Below are positions 8,574-17,976 of a stretch of 45,468 nt of DNA, piece after piece (position 1 is the stretch's first letter; every line of letters starts with the position of its first letter). Made by a program: the position numbers and the translations under genes. Where the stretch lies: the NCBI GenBank assembly GCA_012960535.1, contig DUBB01000006.1, positions 1-45,468 on the forward strand. Direction: 5' to 3'. This DNA comes from Gammaproteobacteria bacterium. Its GTDB lineage: Bacteria > Pseudomonadota > Gammaproteobacteria > Pseudomonadales > Azotimanducaceae. The notes beneath the pieces are model-generated. The model worked only from the letters and a program-made list of their open reading frames with translations. It searched no databases and had not been told where the DNA came from.

Positions 8574-9977
8574 ATGCGAAAAACTAAGATTATCTGCACT
8601 ATCGGGCCAAGGACCGAATCCTTTGACCAACTCAGCAAGTTAGCTGCAGCGGGTATGGATATCGTGCGCTTGAACATGTCCCATGCCAGTCATGAATCTG
8701 CTGCAAAGGTGATTCGAAGTGTAAAGACGCTGAACAGAAAGCTGACGTCGCCGATTGCGGTGCTGCTTGATACTCAGGGCCCCGAGATCCGCACGGGTAA
8801 TATCACTGAAGAACTGGAATTAAAAACCGGTTCTGAAATGACCATCAGTGTCAGGGATGACAGTGATGTTGAAGCCAGCTCTATCCGCATCGATTACTCA
8901 GACCTGGTCAGTGCGCTTAAAGTCGGCGACAGAATTACCGTCGACAATGGCATCATCAATATGGACGTGCTGGCTAAGAACGACAATGGTACGCTTAACT
9001 GCCGCATCGTCGATGGCGGTATTCTTAAGAGTAAGCGGCATGTCAACCTGCCTGGCATCAGGGTTAATCTGCCAGCGATTACCAAGAAGGACAAGGCCGA
9101 TATACTCTTTGCCCTGGCGGAGCAGGTTGATTTTATTGCGTTGTCTTTCGTGCGGTCTGCCGATGATGTACGCGAATTAAAGCAACTGCTGGGTAGCAAA
9201 GCTGGCAAAATTAAAATAATCGCCAAGATTGAAGATCAGTCTGGCATTACTCATCTGGACGCGATACTCAGCGAAGTCGACGGCATTATGATCGCGCGCG
9301 GCGATCTGGGTGTTGAAATAAACCTGGCTGAACTGCCGAATGTGCAGCGTCAGATTGTCAAGCGCTGTGCTGAAGAAGGTAAACGGGTCATCGTGGCAAC
9401 GCACCTGCTGGAATCCATGATTGAAAACCCGATTCCAACCCGGGCAGAGGTGACCGATGTTGCTAATGCCATCTACGAGGAAGTCGATGCAGTGATGCTG
9501 TCCGGTGAAACTACCCTGGGTAAGTACCCGGTGCGTTGTGTCGAGCAACTGGTCAGCATTGCCAAGGTTACCGAACAGTTCCCAGGGCTTAATTTCAGCC
9601 ATAATTTAGTCGTCAACTCGGACAAACAGCAACTGGCAGCCAACGCCGTACAGCTGGCTGAGAATCTAGGCGCTAAAGGTATTGTGGTGATTACCCGGCG
9701 CGGCTTGATGGCCGATTACATCACCAGTTGCCACCCCCAGAAGGTTCGCGTATTTGCCTTTACCAATGATTCGCAGACGCGACGCAGGCTGATGCTCAAT
9801 CGTAATGTTTCACCTATTCGTTCGGCTTTCAGCCAGGACCCTGAAAAGACCCTGACCACCGCGTTCAATCTATTGATTCGGCGGGGAGAAATTGCATCTG
9901 GCGATAAGGTCGTGGTGATATCTGACATCCTCGCCGGCGCTGGTATTGATGCTATTCAGATACGCCTCGTACCCTGA
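8574..9977 (+). CDS. pyk: pyruvate kinase
   Basis: The 467-residue cytoplasmic enzyme converts phosphoenolpyruvate and ADP to pyruvate and ATP, the last step of glycolysis. The N-terminus MRKTKIICTIGP and LDTQGPEIRTG carry the phosphate and K+ ligands. The catalytic lysine lies in IIAKIEDQSG, the Mg2+-binding segment is DGIMIARGDLGVEI, and MLSGETTLGKYP closes the active site. The C-terminal domain (residues about 345-467) is the allosteric domain. Length matches the type I / PykF-like group. It stands alone and converges on the oxidase gene across a 281-base AT-rich gap. Upstream (8373-8573) I see no clear promoter. Confidence 0.95.
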   Translation: MRKTKIICTIGPRTESFDQLSKLAAAGMDIVRLNMSHASHESAAKVIRSVKTLNRKLTSPIAVLLDTQGPEIRTGNITEELELKTGSEMTISVRDDSDVEASSIRIDYSDLVSALKVGDRITVDNGIINMDVLAKNDNGTLNCRIVDGGILKSKRHVNLPGIRVNLPAITKKDKADILFALAEQVDFIALSFVRSADDVRELKQLLGSKAGKIKIIAKIEDQSGITHLDAILSEVDGIMIARGDLGVEINLAELPNVQRQIVKRCAEEGKRVIVATHLLESMIENPIPTRAEVTDVANAIYEEVDAVMLSGETTLGKYPVRCVEQLVSIAKVTEQFPGLNFSHNLVVNSDKQQLAANAVQLAENLGAKGIVVITRRGLMADYITSCHPQKVRVFAFTNDSQTRRRLMLNRNVSPIRSAFSQDPEKTLTTAFNLLIRRGEIASGDKVVVISDILAGAGIDAIQIRLVP

Positions 9978-10258
9978 TCAGACCTATCGATAATTCTGGC
10001 TTAATAATTCGCTGGTCGCAGTTAAGGGCTCTGCTCTGATGGGAATTCAGTAAAATACGTCAATGCTTTTAACCGGTGAACCGTTGCTTCCAGAATGCGC
10101 TATTACAGGCCTAAGTAACCAAGGTGGACAGTTTATATAAAGTTTTATAAAAATCTTCTAAGAAGTTGATTTTATTATTAAATAATATATTACATGCGTA
10201 ATTTTTATAACGCGAGGCCGGCCCATTTAAGTCCGAGCCAAGCTCACCGGTTAAGTTC
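9978..10258. other. AT-rich convergent intergenic gap
   Basis: This spacer lies between two convergent genes (pyk and the FAD oxidase). Its 10130-10215 part is very AT-rich and holds short palindromes, CTTCTAAGAAG at 10155-10165 and ATTATTAAATAAT just after. No gene or clear rho-independent terminator is visible, though convergent transcription must end here. Confidence 0.4.
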
Positions 10259-11629
10259 TTACTCGACCGAGAAAATCTTGCCCGGGTTCAGTATTCCTTT
10301 TGGGTCCAGGGCTGTTTTCATCATCTGCATGAGCGCAATCTCATCAGCATTTCTCGACATGCCGAGGTAAGCCTTTTTCTGCACACCGATACCATGCTCG
10401 GCACTGACCGAACCACCCCGTTCGGGAAGTCCTCGATAGACAACCTCTTCCACCGCTTTTTTAGCCTCAGCAGAGCTTTCCCCCATACCGACAATGATAT
10501 GCAGGTTACCGTCTCCCAGATGACCAAAAACCATACAGGTGTTGCCCTGCCAGCGATCATCGAGTTCAGCCCTTAATGCGATCAGGTAGGATTCCATATT
10601 ATTCAGCGGCACACTGATGTCAAAAGTGAATATAGGCCAGTTCTGGGCTACCTGGCCAACGTCGTCGCGGATAGCCCACATGGCGTTTCTTTCACCCTGG
10701 TTCTGTGCAATCACGGCATCAACAATCGTGCCCTCCTCCATGGCCTGTGTGAGCACGCTGAGAAAACGTTCTTCATCAGACTGGCTATCACCACCCAGGG
10801 CTTCTACCAGGATGTAATACTCATAATCATGCGCCAGTGGCGGCCTGCCCTCAGCCGGTGGGCTGGTTACCAGTTTGTAGTAATCTTTCCAGAGCACTTC
10901 AAACGCACTCAGGCTACCGCCCAGAGCACCATCGAGCAGGTTGAGTACCCGTGTAACCTGGGAGAACGTATTGACTGCAACAAAGGCCATCTGCTGGCTT
11001 TTCGGTTTAGGGCGTAGCCGCAGTACAATGCGGGTGACAATGCCCAGGGTACCTTCTGCACCGACGAACAGGTGTTTGAGGTCATAGCCGGTGTTGTTCT
11101 TGATGATTTTATTCATGGAGGTGACCACGTTGCCATCGGCAAGAACGACCTCCATACCAAGAATCTGATCACGCATCATGCCGTAGCGAATGACCCGGTT
11201 ACCGCCGGCATTGGTAGACACGTTACCGCCAATGGTGGCTGAACCTCGAGCACCGATATCCAGTGGGAACAACAGATCGGCCTTGTCCGCTTCTTCCTGG
11301 ACCACCTGCAGTGGTACCCCAGCCTGAACGGTCATGGTCCGGCTTTCTACATCAATCTCTTCAATCTGGTTCATTCTTTCCAGGGATATAGCAACCTCAC
11401 TCTGATCCGAGGCGGTTGCTTCGACCAGTCCTGTCAGGCCACCATAAGGAATAATGCACTGACCTGCTTCCTGGCATAGCTTAACTACCTCGGCAACCTC
11501 AGCTGTCGTCTGTGGCCGAACCAGTGCAGCGGGAGTTCCATGGGGAATGAGTTTCTCTGCCAGGGCTTCCCCCGTTAACACGCCCTTATCACCGAGCAGC
11601 GTTTGTAGGGCTTCAATAAGATTGGACAT
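10259..11629 (-). CDS. FAD-linked 2-hydroxyacid dehydrogenase (GlcD / D-lactate dehydrogenase-like)
   Basis: The 456-residue flavoenzyme belongs to the FAD-binding type 4 (PCMH) oxidases that oxidise D-2-hydroxyacids such as glycolate, D-lactate or D-2-hydroxyglutarate. The FAD domain shows IPYGGLTGLVEA and GARGSATIGGNVSTNAGG. The C-terminal FAD-oxidase domain has the metal and substrate histidines in FGHLGDGNLHI and SAEHGIGVQKK. The frame extends to a GTG at 11650, but GGAGG at 11636-11640 sits six bases before the ATG at 11629, which fixes the start. No glcE or glcF neighbours are present, so a stand-alone D-lactate or D-2-hydroxyglutarate dehydrogenase is more likely. The upstream region contains the decayed lon repeat. 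Confidence 0.88.
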   Translation of the reverse strand: MSNLIEALQTLLGDKGVLTGEALAEKLIPHGTPAALVRPQTTAEVAEVVKLCQEAGQCIIPYGGLTGLVEATASDQSEVAISLERMNQIEEIDVESRTMTVQAGVPLQVVQEEADKADLLFPLDIGARGSATIGGNVSTNAGGNRVIRYGMMRDQILGMEVVLADGNVVTSMNKIIKNNTGYDLKHLFVGAEGTLGIVTRIVLRLRPKPKSQQMAFVAVNTFSQVTRVLNLLDGALGGSLSAFEVLWKDYYKLVTSPPAEGRPPLAHDYEYYILVEALGGDSQSDEERFLSVLTQAMEEGTIVDAVIAQNQGERNAMWAIRDDVGQVAQNWPIFTFDISVPLNNMESYLIALRAELDDRWQGNTCMVFGHLGDGNLHIIVGMGESSAEAKKAVEEVVYRGLPERGGSVSAEHGIGVQKKAYLGMSRNADEIALMQMMKTALDPKGILNPGKIFSVE

Positions 11630-11643
11630 AAAAGGCCTCCTGA

Positions 11644-11786
11644 GTCGCACTATATCAAACTTCTGCTAAAGCCATGAGCCGCTTTTATGCAGGTCAGCCT
11701 GAACAGATAGGCGCAACTTCCTCGAACATTTGAACAAAATACAGATTAAGGCCGGTCTACAGCTAATCGGGCATTGCATCAGGATC
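11644..11786 (-). pseudogene. decayed duplicate of the lon 3' end and its flank
   Basis: These 143 bases align without gaps to 11807-11949, 163 bases away, with 117 matches by hand count (about 82%). The second copy is the last 31 codons of the intact lon plus 50 bases of 3' flank. In the duplicate, the lon frame at 11694-11786 reads DPDAMPD*L*TGLNLYFVQM..., identical to Lon at 21 of 30 positions, with two internal stops and the same final TGA. It is therefore a fossil C-terminus. Similarity may continue weakly to about 11631, reaching the ribosome site of the FAD oxidase gene. It is probably a remnant of an old tandem duplication that removed most of one lon copy. Confidence 0.85.
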
Positions 11787-11806
11787 AGAAACTAAAGGCT
11801 AGCTAA

Positions 11807-11949
11807 GCCGCACTATATCAAACTTCTACTAAAGCCATACGTCGCTTTTACGCCTATCAGCCAAAACAGATTGGCAGAACCTCTTCGAACATTCGAACGA
11901 AATGCAGTTTAAGGCCGGTTTTCAGGTAATCGGGCATTTCATCAAAATC
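11807..11949 (-). repeat. second copy of the 143-bp lon-end repeat (intact lon end)
   Basis: This is the functional partner of the decayed copy at 11644-11786. It covers the last codons of lon (11857-11949) and 50 bases downstream (11807-11856). Outside 11807-11949 the similarity to the other copy fades. Confidence 0.85.
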
Positions 11950-14232
11950 CCGCAGGTTTTCATGCGGCAGAATCAACTCGCGGATCCCAGCTCGCCGGGC
12001 CGCAATAATCTTCTCTCTAATGCCCCCTACAGGCAGTACCCGCCCCGTTAAGGTGAGTTCACCAGTCATGGCGATATCGCGATTAACCTGCTTATGCCTG
12101 GCCAGGGAGACCAGAGCGGTCGCCATGGTAACCCCCGCACTGGGTCCGTCCTTGGGGGTTGCCCCTTCTGGCACGTGCAAGTGGATCAGGGTGTTATCAA
12201 AGTATTTGTCCTCGGCGCCAAATACACTGGCATGCCCTGCTACATGACTATAGGCAATCTGGGCTGATTCCTGCATAACGTCGCCGAGCTGACCGGTCTG
12301 TTTGAAGCCCCTACCATCGAGGTGAACGGCTTGTGCTTCTATGGCCAGGGTGGTCCCGCCCAGGGCGGTCCAGGCCAGGCCATTGACGACGCCAATACCT
12401 CGCTGTACCTGTTGCTTTCTGAAAATAGGTGCGCCCAGCAGGTCTTCTACAACCGGTTTGGAGACATTAATCAATCGTGGCGCCTCCTGTAAAAAGCGGA
12501 CCACTGATTTACGAACGATCCGACCCAGCAACTTGTCCAGTCCTCTGACCCCGGCTTCTCTGGCGTAACCATCAACAATCAGGCGAATAGCAGCGTCGGT
12601 GATTTTTAGTTTGGATGCTTTCAGACCGGCTTTGTGCAATTGCCTTGGCCATAGATGATGCCGGGCGATCTGAAGTTTTTCGTCGGTTAAATAACCCGAT
12701 AGACGAATGGTTTCCATTCGATCCAACAGTGGTGCCGGGATAGTATCGAGTTGATTTGCCGTGCAGATAAAAAGGACTTTGGAAAGATCGACGCGTAGAT
12801 CCAGATAATGATCGAGAAATTCGCCATTCTGCTCAGGATCCAGCACCTCCAGCAATGCCGATGCCGGATCGCCCTGAAAGGAAGCACCAATTTTATCTAT
12901 TTCATCCAGCATAATGACCGGGTTCTGGACTTCCACCTCTTTCAGGGCCTGTACCAGCTTGCCTGGCATGGCGCCGATATAGGTCCTGCGGTGACCTTTG
13001 ATTTCTGCTTCATCGCGCATGCCACCGAGGCTGAAGCGGTAGAAACTGCGACCGAGGGCGTTTGCGATGCTCTTACCAATGCTGGTCTTGCCGACCCCTG
13101 GCGGGCCGACCAATAACAGAATTGACCCGGCTACTTCGCCTCGATACGCGCCGATGGCAAGAAATTCGATGATGCGCTCCTTAACATCATCGAGGCCATC
13201 GTGATCACGATTAAGAATCTTTCGGGCTTCAGTCAGGTCCAACTGGTCATCAGAATAAATACCCCAGGGCACCGAGCTCAGCCAGTCCAGGTAATTACGG
13301 GTCACCCCATATTCAGCTGCGCTGGGGTCAAGCACCTGTAGTTTCTTCAATTCTGCATCGGCTGCTTTTTTAGCCTTCTCTGGCAGTCGCAGTTTTTCAA
13401 ATCTTTCTGTAAAGACCTCGACATCAGATTCTTTGTCGTCTTTGGCAATGCCGAGTTCCTGCTGGATCGCCTTTAATTGCTGTTTCAGGAAAAACTCGCG
13501 CTGCTGATCGTCCACCTGCTCCTGCACCTGCTGGGTAATCTTGTCCTGTAATCTGGCGAGCTCGAGTTCCTTGCCGACCAGCAGCAGCACTTTCTCCATT
13601 CGGTCCAGGAGCGGCACCGTTTCCAGGACATCCTGTAGATCTTCTGCCTGTGCCGAGGTAATGGCCGCAGCAAAGTCGGTTAAGGCTGAGGGCTCATTTG
13701 GGGTGAAATAGTTAAGGTAATGCTTGAGCTCTTCAGTATAAAGCGGGTTCAGCGTTGCCAGTTCCTTGATACTGCTGATCAAAGACATGGCGTAAGCGCG
13801 CAGCTGATCAGCATCTTCGTTAATAACGGGCTCAAGATATTCAACGCGCACCAGGAAGGGGGGTACTCGATCAATCCACTCAACGATCTTAAATCGGCGT
13901 ATACCCTGTGCTATGAACTGGATTTTACCGTCCGACTCATGGGTTCGGTGTATTCTGGCGACACAACCAATCTGCCGCACCTCTTCTGGCGTGGCAGTCT
14001 GTCCCGATTTTACTGGGGTGTAACTCAGGCCCACCAGCTTATGCGGACTGTCCACCGCCTTCTTAACCGCAGCACCCCAGGGTAGATCATCAACGACTAC
14101 TGGCTGTACCAGTACCGGGAAATAAGGTCCGGATCCCAGCGGAATCAGATGAATAATATCGGGTAGGACTTCGTCCGGTCTGGCCAGCACCTTGTCCAGT
14201 TCACGGGGAATAAATTCACTTTGATCACTCAT
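11857..14232 (-). CDS. lon: ATP-dependent protease Lon
   Basis: The 791-residue cytoplasmic AAA+ protease degrades misfolded and regulatory proteins. The N-terminal LON substrate domain spans about 1-210 and is followed by a long helical coiled segment. Walker A GPPGVGKT is at 376-383 and Walker B VIMLDEID at 439-446. The sensor and arginine region is near [17 protein letters not shown]. The protease Ser-Lys dyad is S698 in PKDGPSAG and K741 in [14 protein letters not shown]. Length is close to E. coli Lon (784). The ribosome site GGAGAG lies upstream of the ATG. A sigma-32-like promoter lies just upstream. The C-terminus is duplicated as a pseudogene downstream. Confidence 0.97.
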   Translation of the reverse strand: MSDQSEFIPRELDKVLARPDEVLPDIIHLIPLGSGPYFPVLVQPVVVDDLPWGAAVKKAVDSPHKLVGLSYTPVKSGQTATPEEVRQIGCVARIHRTHESDGKIQFIAQGIRRFKIVEWIDRVPPFLVRVEYLEPVINEDADQLRAYAMSLISSIKELATLNPLYTEELKHYLNYFTPNEPSALTDFAAAITSAQAEDLQDVLETVPLLDRMEKVLLLVGKELELARLQDKITQQVQEQVDDQQREFFLKQQLKAIQQELGIAKDDKESDVEVFTERFEKLRLPEKAKKAADAELKKLQVLDPSAAEYGVTRNYLDWLSSVPWGIYSDDQLDLTEARKILNRDHDGLDDVKERIIEFLAIGAYRGEVAGSILLLVGPPGVGKTSIGKSIANALGRSFYRFSLGGMRDEAEIKGHRRTYIGAMPGKLVQALKEVEVQNPVIMLDEIDKIGASFQGDPASALLEVLDPEQNGEFLDHYLDLRVDLSKVLFICTANQLDTIPAPLLDRMETIRLSGYLTDEKLQIARHHLWPRQLHKAGLKASKLKITDAAIRLIVDGYAREAGVRGLDKLLGRIVRKSVVRFLQEAPRLINVSKPVVEDLLGAPIFRKQQVQRGIGVVNGLAWTALGGTTLAIEAQAVHLDGRGFKQTGQLGDVMQESAQIAYSHVAGHASVFGAEDKYFDNTLIHLHVPEGATPKDGPSAGVTMATALVSLARHKQVNRDIAMTGELTLTGRVLPVGGIREKIIAARRAGIRELILPHENLRDFDEMPDYLKTGLKLHFVRMFEEVLPICFG

Positions 14233-14259
14233 TGTCTTGGCTCTCCGGCAACGTCTACT

Positions 14260-14287
14260 AGATAGTGCTGATCAATTATTTTTCAAG
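14260..14287 (-). promoter_or_regulatory. sigma-32-like heat-shock promoter of lon
   Basis: On the minus strand a perfect CTTGAAA (14281-14287) is followed by 13 bases and then CACTATCT (14260-14267), close to the RpoH -10 consensus CCCCATNT. It sits 28 bases before the lon start codon. Lon is a classical heat-shock gene, so the placement fits. It was identified by eye only. Confidence 0.6.
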
Positions 14288-14372
14288 TCCTAAAGCCGAT
14301 TTTAACCAGATTTTTTACCTATTTGTATTGTACTGACTGTTCACTAGGTCTGCAGGTTAATCTGTCGTTTCC

Positions 14373-14435
14373 GTTATATGAGTTATATGAGTTATATGAG
14401 TTATATGAGTTATATGAGTTATCCGAGTTATACAG
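14373..14435 (+). repeat. 9-bp tandem repeat, seven units
   Basis: Five perfect copies of GTTATATGA (14373-14417) are followed by GTTATCCGA and GTTATACAG. It lies in the 529-base gap between lon and the EamA gene. It is about 85 bases upstream of the lon -35 box. No gene crosses it. The rest of the gap (14436-14761) shows nothing I can name. Confidence 0.9.
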
Positions 14436-14761
14436 GCTAGCTGGGCTTTCTTTGTCGATGTAAGGATTAACCGGGTTCTCTGCCTATAGCCAAGGCAAGG
14501 CCAGGTCGTTTTAAACAGGGCAAGCAGAGCGTTCAGTCATCTGGTCGCCGCTCCGGGCAGGCAAACAACACCAACACCGTGCATAGACTCAATGGCTCGA
14601 TTGACTGCGGGGGATCAGGAACTAACGTCAATTGATACCGGAAGACAGGCTTGTAGCCGTTGATGTGGTCCTGGCAACCTGTCACTCAGCGGTGCTTGCT
14701 TTAAGTGACGATGCCCTGAGTACCCACAGGCCTCCTGTGAATTGGCAACCGGCTGTATCAA

Positions 14762-15667
14762 TCATGGGACCTGCCTGGCCTGCAATCCAGCAGCCGTCCG
14801 CTGCTGGTAAACCAGGCCAGCAATGATGACAATCAGGCCGACATAGGTTGTCCATAATATCGTCTCACCCAGTACCAGTTGAATCAGCAGGAGAGAGGCA
14901 AAGGGCGCCAGGAACACCAGATTAGTGATCGTTGCAGCGTTGTCCGTTGATTTCAAGGCAATTGACCAACACAGAAAAGCCAGGGACATCTCGAAGATGC
15001 CGATATAAATTCCGCCTAATATACCGGGCAGAGGCACGGGGTTAGTTGACGTAAAGGCCCACATTATCACAACCACAGGCGTTGCTATCAGGAAGTTCAG
15101 GAACATGCCAATGACAGGATCTCGTTCATCTTTGATGTTAAGTACCCAGTAACCTGCCCAGATTAGGGTCGACAGTAAAGCCAGGCCGATACCGGTCCAG
15201 TCAACGTGGGAAAATCCTTGCTGCCCGCCCTGGCTGATAATCAGCAGCACACCCAGGTAGCAGATTCCGGCAGCCAGGTAATCATGGCGCCCTATCCGCT
15301 GTTTTAACACCACCGCAGCCATCACAGCTAAAACGATAGCCCAGGTCATATTAATGGGTTGGGCTAATTGCGCTGGCAGGCGATCGTAGGCCTCAAAAAG
15401 CACCAGGTAATAAAAGCAGGGATTCATCAGACCGGCAATCAACGAAAGCTTCCAGTGTTGCAGCAGGGATGGTAAGACTAACGTAGTTCTGCCCGACACC
15501 ACTACCACCAGCAAGAGCATTAACGACGCGCTACAGCAGGCTATGGTTAACATTTGCAGCACGCTGGCGTAAGCCAGCGTGTATTTGAAAGCAGTGGCAA
15601 CGGTGGACCACATCAGGACCGTTAACACGGCAAACAGGTAAGCTCTGTGCTGGGGTGACAGGGTCAT
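14762..15667 (-). CDS. EamA/DMT-superfamily transporter
   Basis: This inner-membrane protein of about 301 residues has ten hydrophobic helices in two EamA (DUF6) repeats. The first repeat starts YLFAVLTVLMWSTVATAFKY, and the second near GIGLALLSTLIWAGYWVLN. The family exports amino acids, nucleotides or other metabolites, or has unknown substrates (RhaT/YdcZ-like drug/metabolite transporters). The open frame begins at a TTG at 15685; the ATG at 15667 is more likely. It stands alone in orientation with the slipin operon upstream, 71 bases away. The substrate cannot be inferred. Confidence 0.85.
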   Translation of the reverse strand: MTLSPQHRAYLFAVLTVLMWSTVATAFKYTLAYASVLQMLTIACCSASLMLLLVVVVSGRTTLVLPSLLQHWKLSLIAGLMNPCFYYLVLFEAYDRLPAQLAQPINMTWAIVLAVMAAVVLKQRIGRHDYLAAGICYLGVLLIISQGGQQGFSHVDWTGIGLALLSTLIWAGYWVLNIKDERDPVIGMFLNFLIATPVVVIMWAFTSTNPVPLPGILGGIYIGIFEMSLAFLCWSIALKSTDNAATITNLVFLAPFASLLLIQLVLGETILWTTYVGLIVIIAGLVYQQRTAAGLQARQVP

Positions 15668-15738
15668 CGGTGCGAGGCCTATCAAATGTCAGTACAACGG
15701 TTAAGCAGATTTCATGCTTAGCATTGCCATACAGTCAA

Positions 15739-16674
15739 TCAGGCTTCGCTTTCCGGTTTGTTAGCGATCTGGTCCATGGCTTTGGTTACGGTGCCCACGA
15801 AACTGGCTATATTACCGATATCTGATGGTAAGATAAGGGTATTAGTGGCCTTCGCCAGATGACCGAATTGATCGATATACTGCTCGGCAACGCGCAGGTT
15901 TACCGCCGCTGATCCACCGGGCGCATTAATCGCCTCAGCAATAGTGCGGATGCCGGCTGCTGTGGCCTTAGCAAGCAATTCAATTTCCGTTGCCTTGCCC
16001 TCGGCTTCGTTAACTTGTTTGAGCTTTTCCGCCTCAGACAGGTTTATCATTTCCTGCCTCTGGCCTTCTGAGACATTGATAGTAGCTGTGCGATTACCCT
16101 CGGACTCGGCAACAACAGCCCGGCGCTCACGTTCAGCACGCATTTGTTTCTCCAGCGCATCGCGCACGGTTGAAGGCGGATTAATATCCTTTATCTCGTA
16201 ACGCAGTACTTTCACGCCCCAGGCATTTGATGCCATATCCACTGCCTGCACGACCGAGGCATTAATCATGTCTCTTTCCTCGAAGGTTTTATCCAGTTCT
16301 ATCTTGCCGATCTCCGAACGCAGTGTCGTCTGGGCCAGTTGCGAGGTCGCATAACGGTAATCGTCAATACCATAGCTTGCCAATTCAGCATTCTGGCACT
16401 GCAGGTACAGGATGCCGTCGATCTCCACGGCAATATTGTCTTTTGTAATGCAGCTTTGTGATGGCACGTCGATGGTTTCTTCTTTCAAGGATTGCACGTA
16501 AGCCACTCGCTGCACGAATGGAATCAATATATGTAGCCCAGCCTGCAATGTTTTCTGATACTTACCAAGAAATTCTACTACGTAATTTGACCTCTGCGGT
16601 ACGATCCTGACAGCCTGATAGAGAATCCAGAACACCAGAAGTGATAACACCCCCCACATGATTAATTCACCCAT
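15739..16674 (-). CDS. SPFH/band 7 membrane protein, slipin/QmcA type
   Basis: This stomatin-like protein of about 311 residues has one N-terminal membrane helix (LIMWGVLSLLVFWILYQAV) and an SPFH/band-7 domain at about 25-190. The signature is GLHILIPFVQRVAYV ... TIDVPSQ. A helical coiled-coil C-terminal half is rich in E/A/K (GNRTATINVSEGQRQEMIN). Such proteins form large membrane-associated cages and organise membrane microdomains and proteases. The ATG at 16674 has GGCGGA seven bases upstream. An ATG at 16695 would overlap the upstream gene by 19 bases. It sits directly after the NfeD protease gene, a conserved operon in which NfeD acts with the slipin. Confidence 0.93.
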   Translation of the reverse strand: MGELIMWGVLSLLVFWILYQAVRIVPQRSNYVVEFLGKYQKTLQAGLHILIPFVQRVAYVQSLKEETIDVPSQSCITKDNIAVEIDGILYLQCQNAELASYGIDDYRYATSQLAQTTLRSEIGKIELDKTFEERDMINASVVQAVDMASNAWGVKVLRYEIKDINPPSTVRDALEKQMRAERERRAVVAESEGNRTATINVSEGQRQEMINLSEAEKLKQVNEAEGKATEIELLAKATAAGIRTIAEAINAPGGSAAVNLRVAEQYIDQFGHLAKATNTLILPSDIGNIASFVGTVTKAMDQIANKPESEA

Positions 16675-16676
16675 AT

Positions 16677-17861
16677 TTATTCCGCCTTTATCCATAATGT
16701 GTTTGATTGAACGTCTGATATGACCAGCACCTGACCCGGCTCGATCAGGCTTGTATCTGACCTGGCCTGCCAGTTTGAACCCCGATACATCACCAGGCCG
16801 CTTCCGGGAGAGCCTTCTTCAAACCCTGAAACCAACGTCACCCTGGCACCAATCATGCCGCTGTTAAGTTCAGAATCGCCATGTACGACGGAACTGCCTA
16901 CAAAAAGATGTCGAAACCTCGCTCGAATGGCAAACAACAGCACCAGCGAGGTTAGTGTAAACACTATCAATGGCAGGCCGTTAGTCGTCGGCAAACCGGC
17001 CCAGACAGCAATGCCGGTAATAAAGGCACCGCCAGCGAAGAAAATGGCTATAAATTTGGTCACCATCAGTTCCATAATGACCAGCGCCACCCCCAGCAGC
17101 GTCCATAACATCAGCGGCGATACGTTTTCAAAGGGTTTCGACTGGTAGGTCTGTATGGCCTGAGTATCGAGTACCACTACCCTGCCCTGAACTTCAACTT
17201 CCCGGTCATGCAGGGCTTCCAGGAGTTCATCGGTATTAACGGCAACCAGGTCAATCACATTCAGTTGCAGGGCTTCACTGGCGGTGATGTTCTCAGCCGA
17301 GGTCACCGACTGCTCGAGCCATTCAGCGTTTCTCCCCCTGAGCTGGGCCAGGCTACGCAGCTGCGCAGCAGCATCATTGACCATTTTATTGCGCCTATCC
17401 TCGTCAATATCACCATACAGCATAACCGGGGTTGCTGAACCAACATTAGTGGCAGGCGCCATGGCCGCAATATGACAAGCGCTGAGCACATAGGTTCCTG
17501 CGCTGCTTGCTCTGGCGCCCGCGGGTGCAACAAATCCTGCTACCGGCACAGGAGAATCGAGGATAGCCTGGATCAGCGCACGGGTTGGCTCAAGTAATCC
17601 ACCTGGCGTATTGATTCTCAAGAGGAATAATGAGGCCCCTGTATTCTCTGCCTGCTGCAGATCATCTTTGATCTTGTCGACCTGGCTCTGGGTCACTTCC
17701 TGAGAAAGCGCGCTGATAAAAACACCCCCATGAGCCGGGTCCTGTTCTGCCATTGCGACACAGCACCAGAGCACGAGCAGTATCAACTGCAGCATTCCCG
17801 CTAGCAACGAACGGCAATAGTGGTTCACTTTGGCCATGGCATCACTCTTTTTCTCTTTCAT
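16677..17861 (-). CDS. NfeD-family membrane serine protease
   Basis: The 394-residue protein is a long-form NfeD. A signal peptide or first helix (residues 15-37) is followed by a ClpP/crotonase-type protease domain. The nucleophile is S120 in ARASSAGTYV and the general base is K159 in RRNKMVNDAAA, matching the Ser-Lys dyad of archaeal PH1510. The substrate strand motif LRINTPGG is also present. Three or four membrane helices follow (about 240-330), and the C-terminal NfeD OB-fold spans about 340-394. Archaeal homologues cleave the C-terminus of the partner stomatin. The slipin gene follows immediately. The start may alternatively be M9 (17837). Confidence 0.93.
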   Translation of the reverse strand: MKEKKSDAMAKVNHYCRSLLAGMLQLILLVLWCCVAMAEQDPAHGGVFISALSQEVTQSQVDKIKDDLQQAENTGASLFLLRINTPGGLLEPTRALIQAILDSPVPVAGFVAPAGARASSAGTYVLSACHIAAMAPATNVGSATPVMLYGDIDEDRRNKMVNDAAAQLRSLAQLRGRNAEWLEQSVTSAENITASEALQLNVIDLVAVNTDELLEALHDREVEVQGRVVVLDTQAIQTYQSKPFENVSPLMLWTLLGVALVIMELMVTKFIAIFFAGGAFITGIAVWAGLPTTNGLPLIVFTLTSLVLLFAIRARFRHLFVGSSVVHGDSELNSGMIGARVTLVSGFEEGSPGSGLVMYRGSNWQARSDTSLIEPGQVLVISDVQSNTLWIKAE

Positions 17862-17976
17862 ACCTAATTGTGCACCAGCTTAACATCGGGCTTTTCTAAT
17901 AAACAGGCTCTTTGGGCCCTGCTTTAACACGGTCATTGCGCAGTAGGCTTCTCGTTTGTATGGGTCCTTGACTCGA

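Noticed and set aside
12808..13116. Long antisense open frames in lon, pyk (9177-9602) and other genes
   Set aside because: They lie opposite firmly identified genes, have no ribosome site or motifs, and arise from codon bias.
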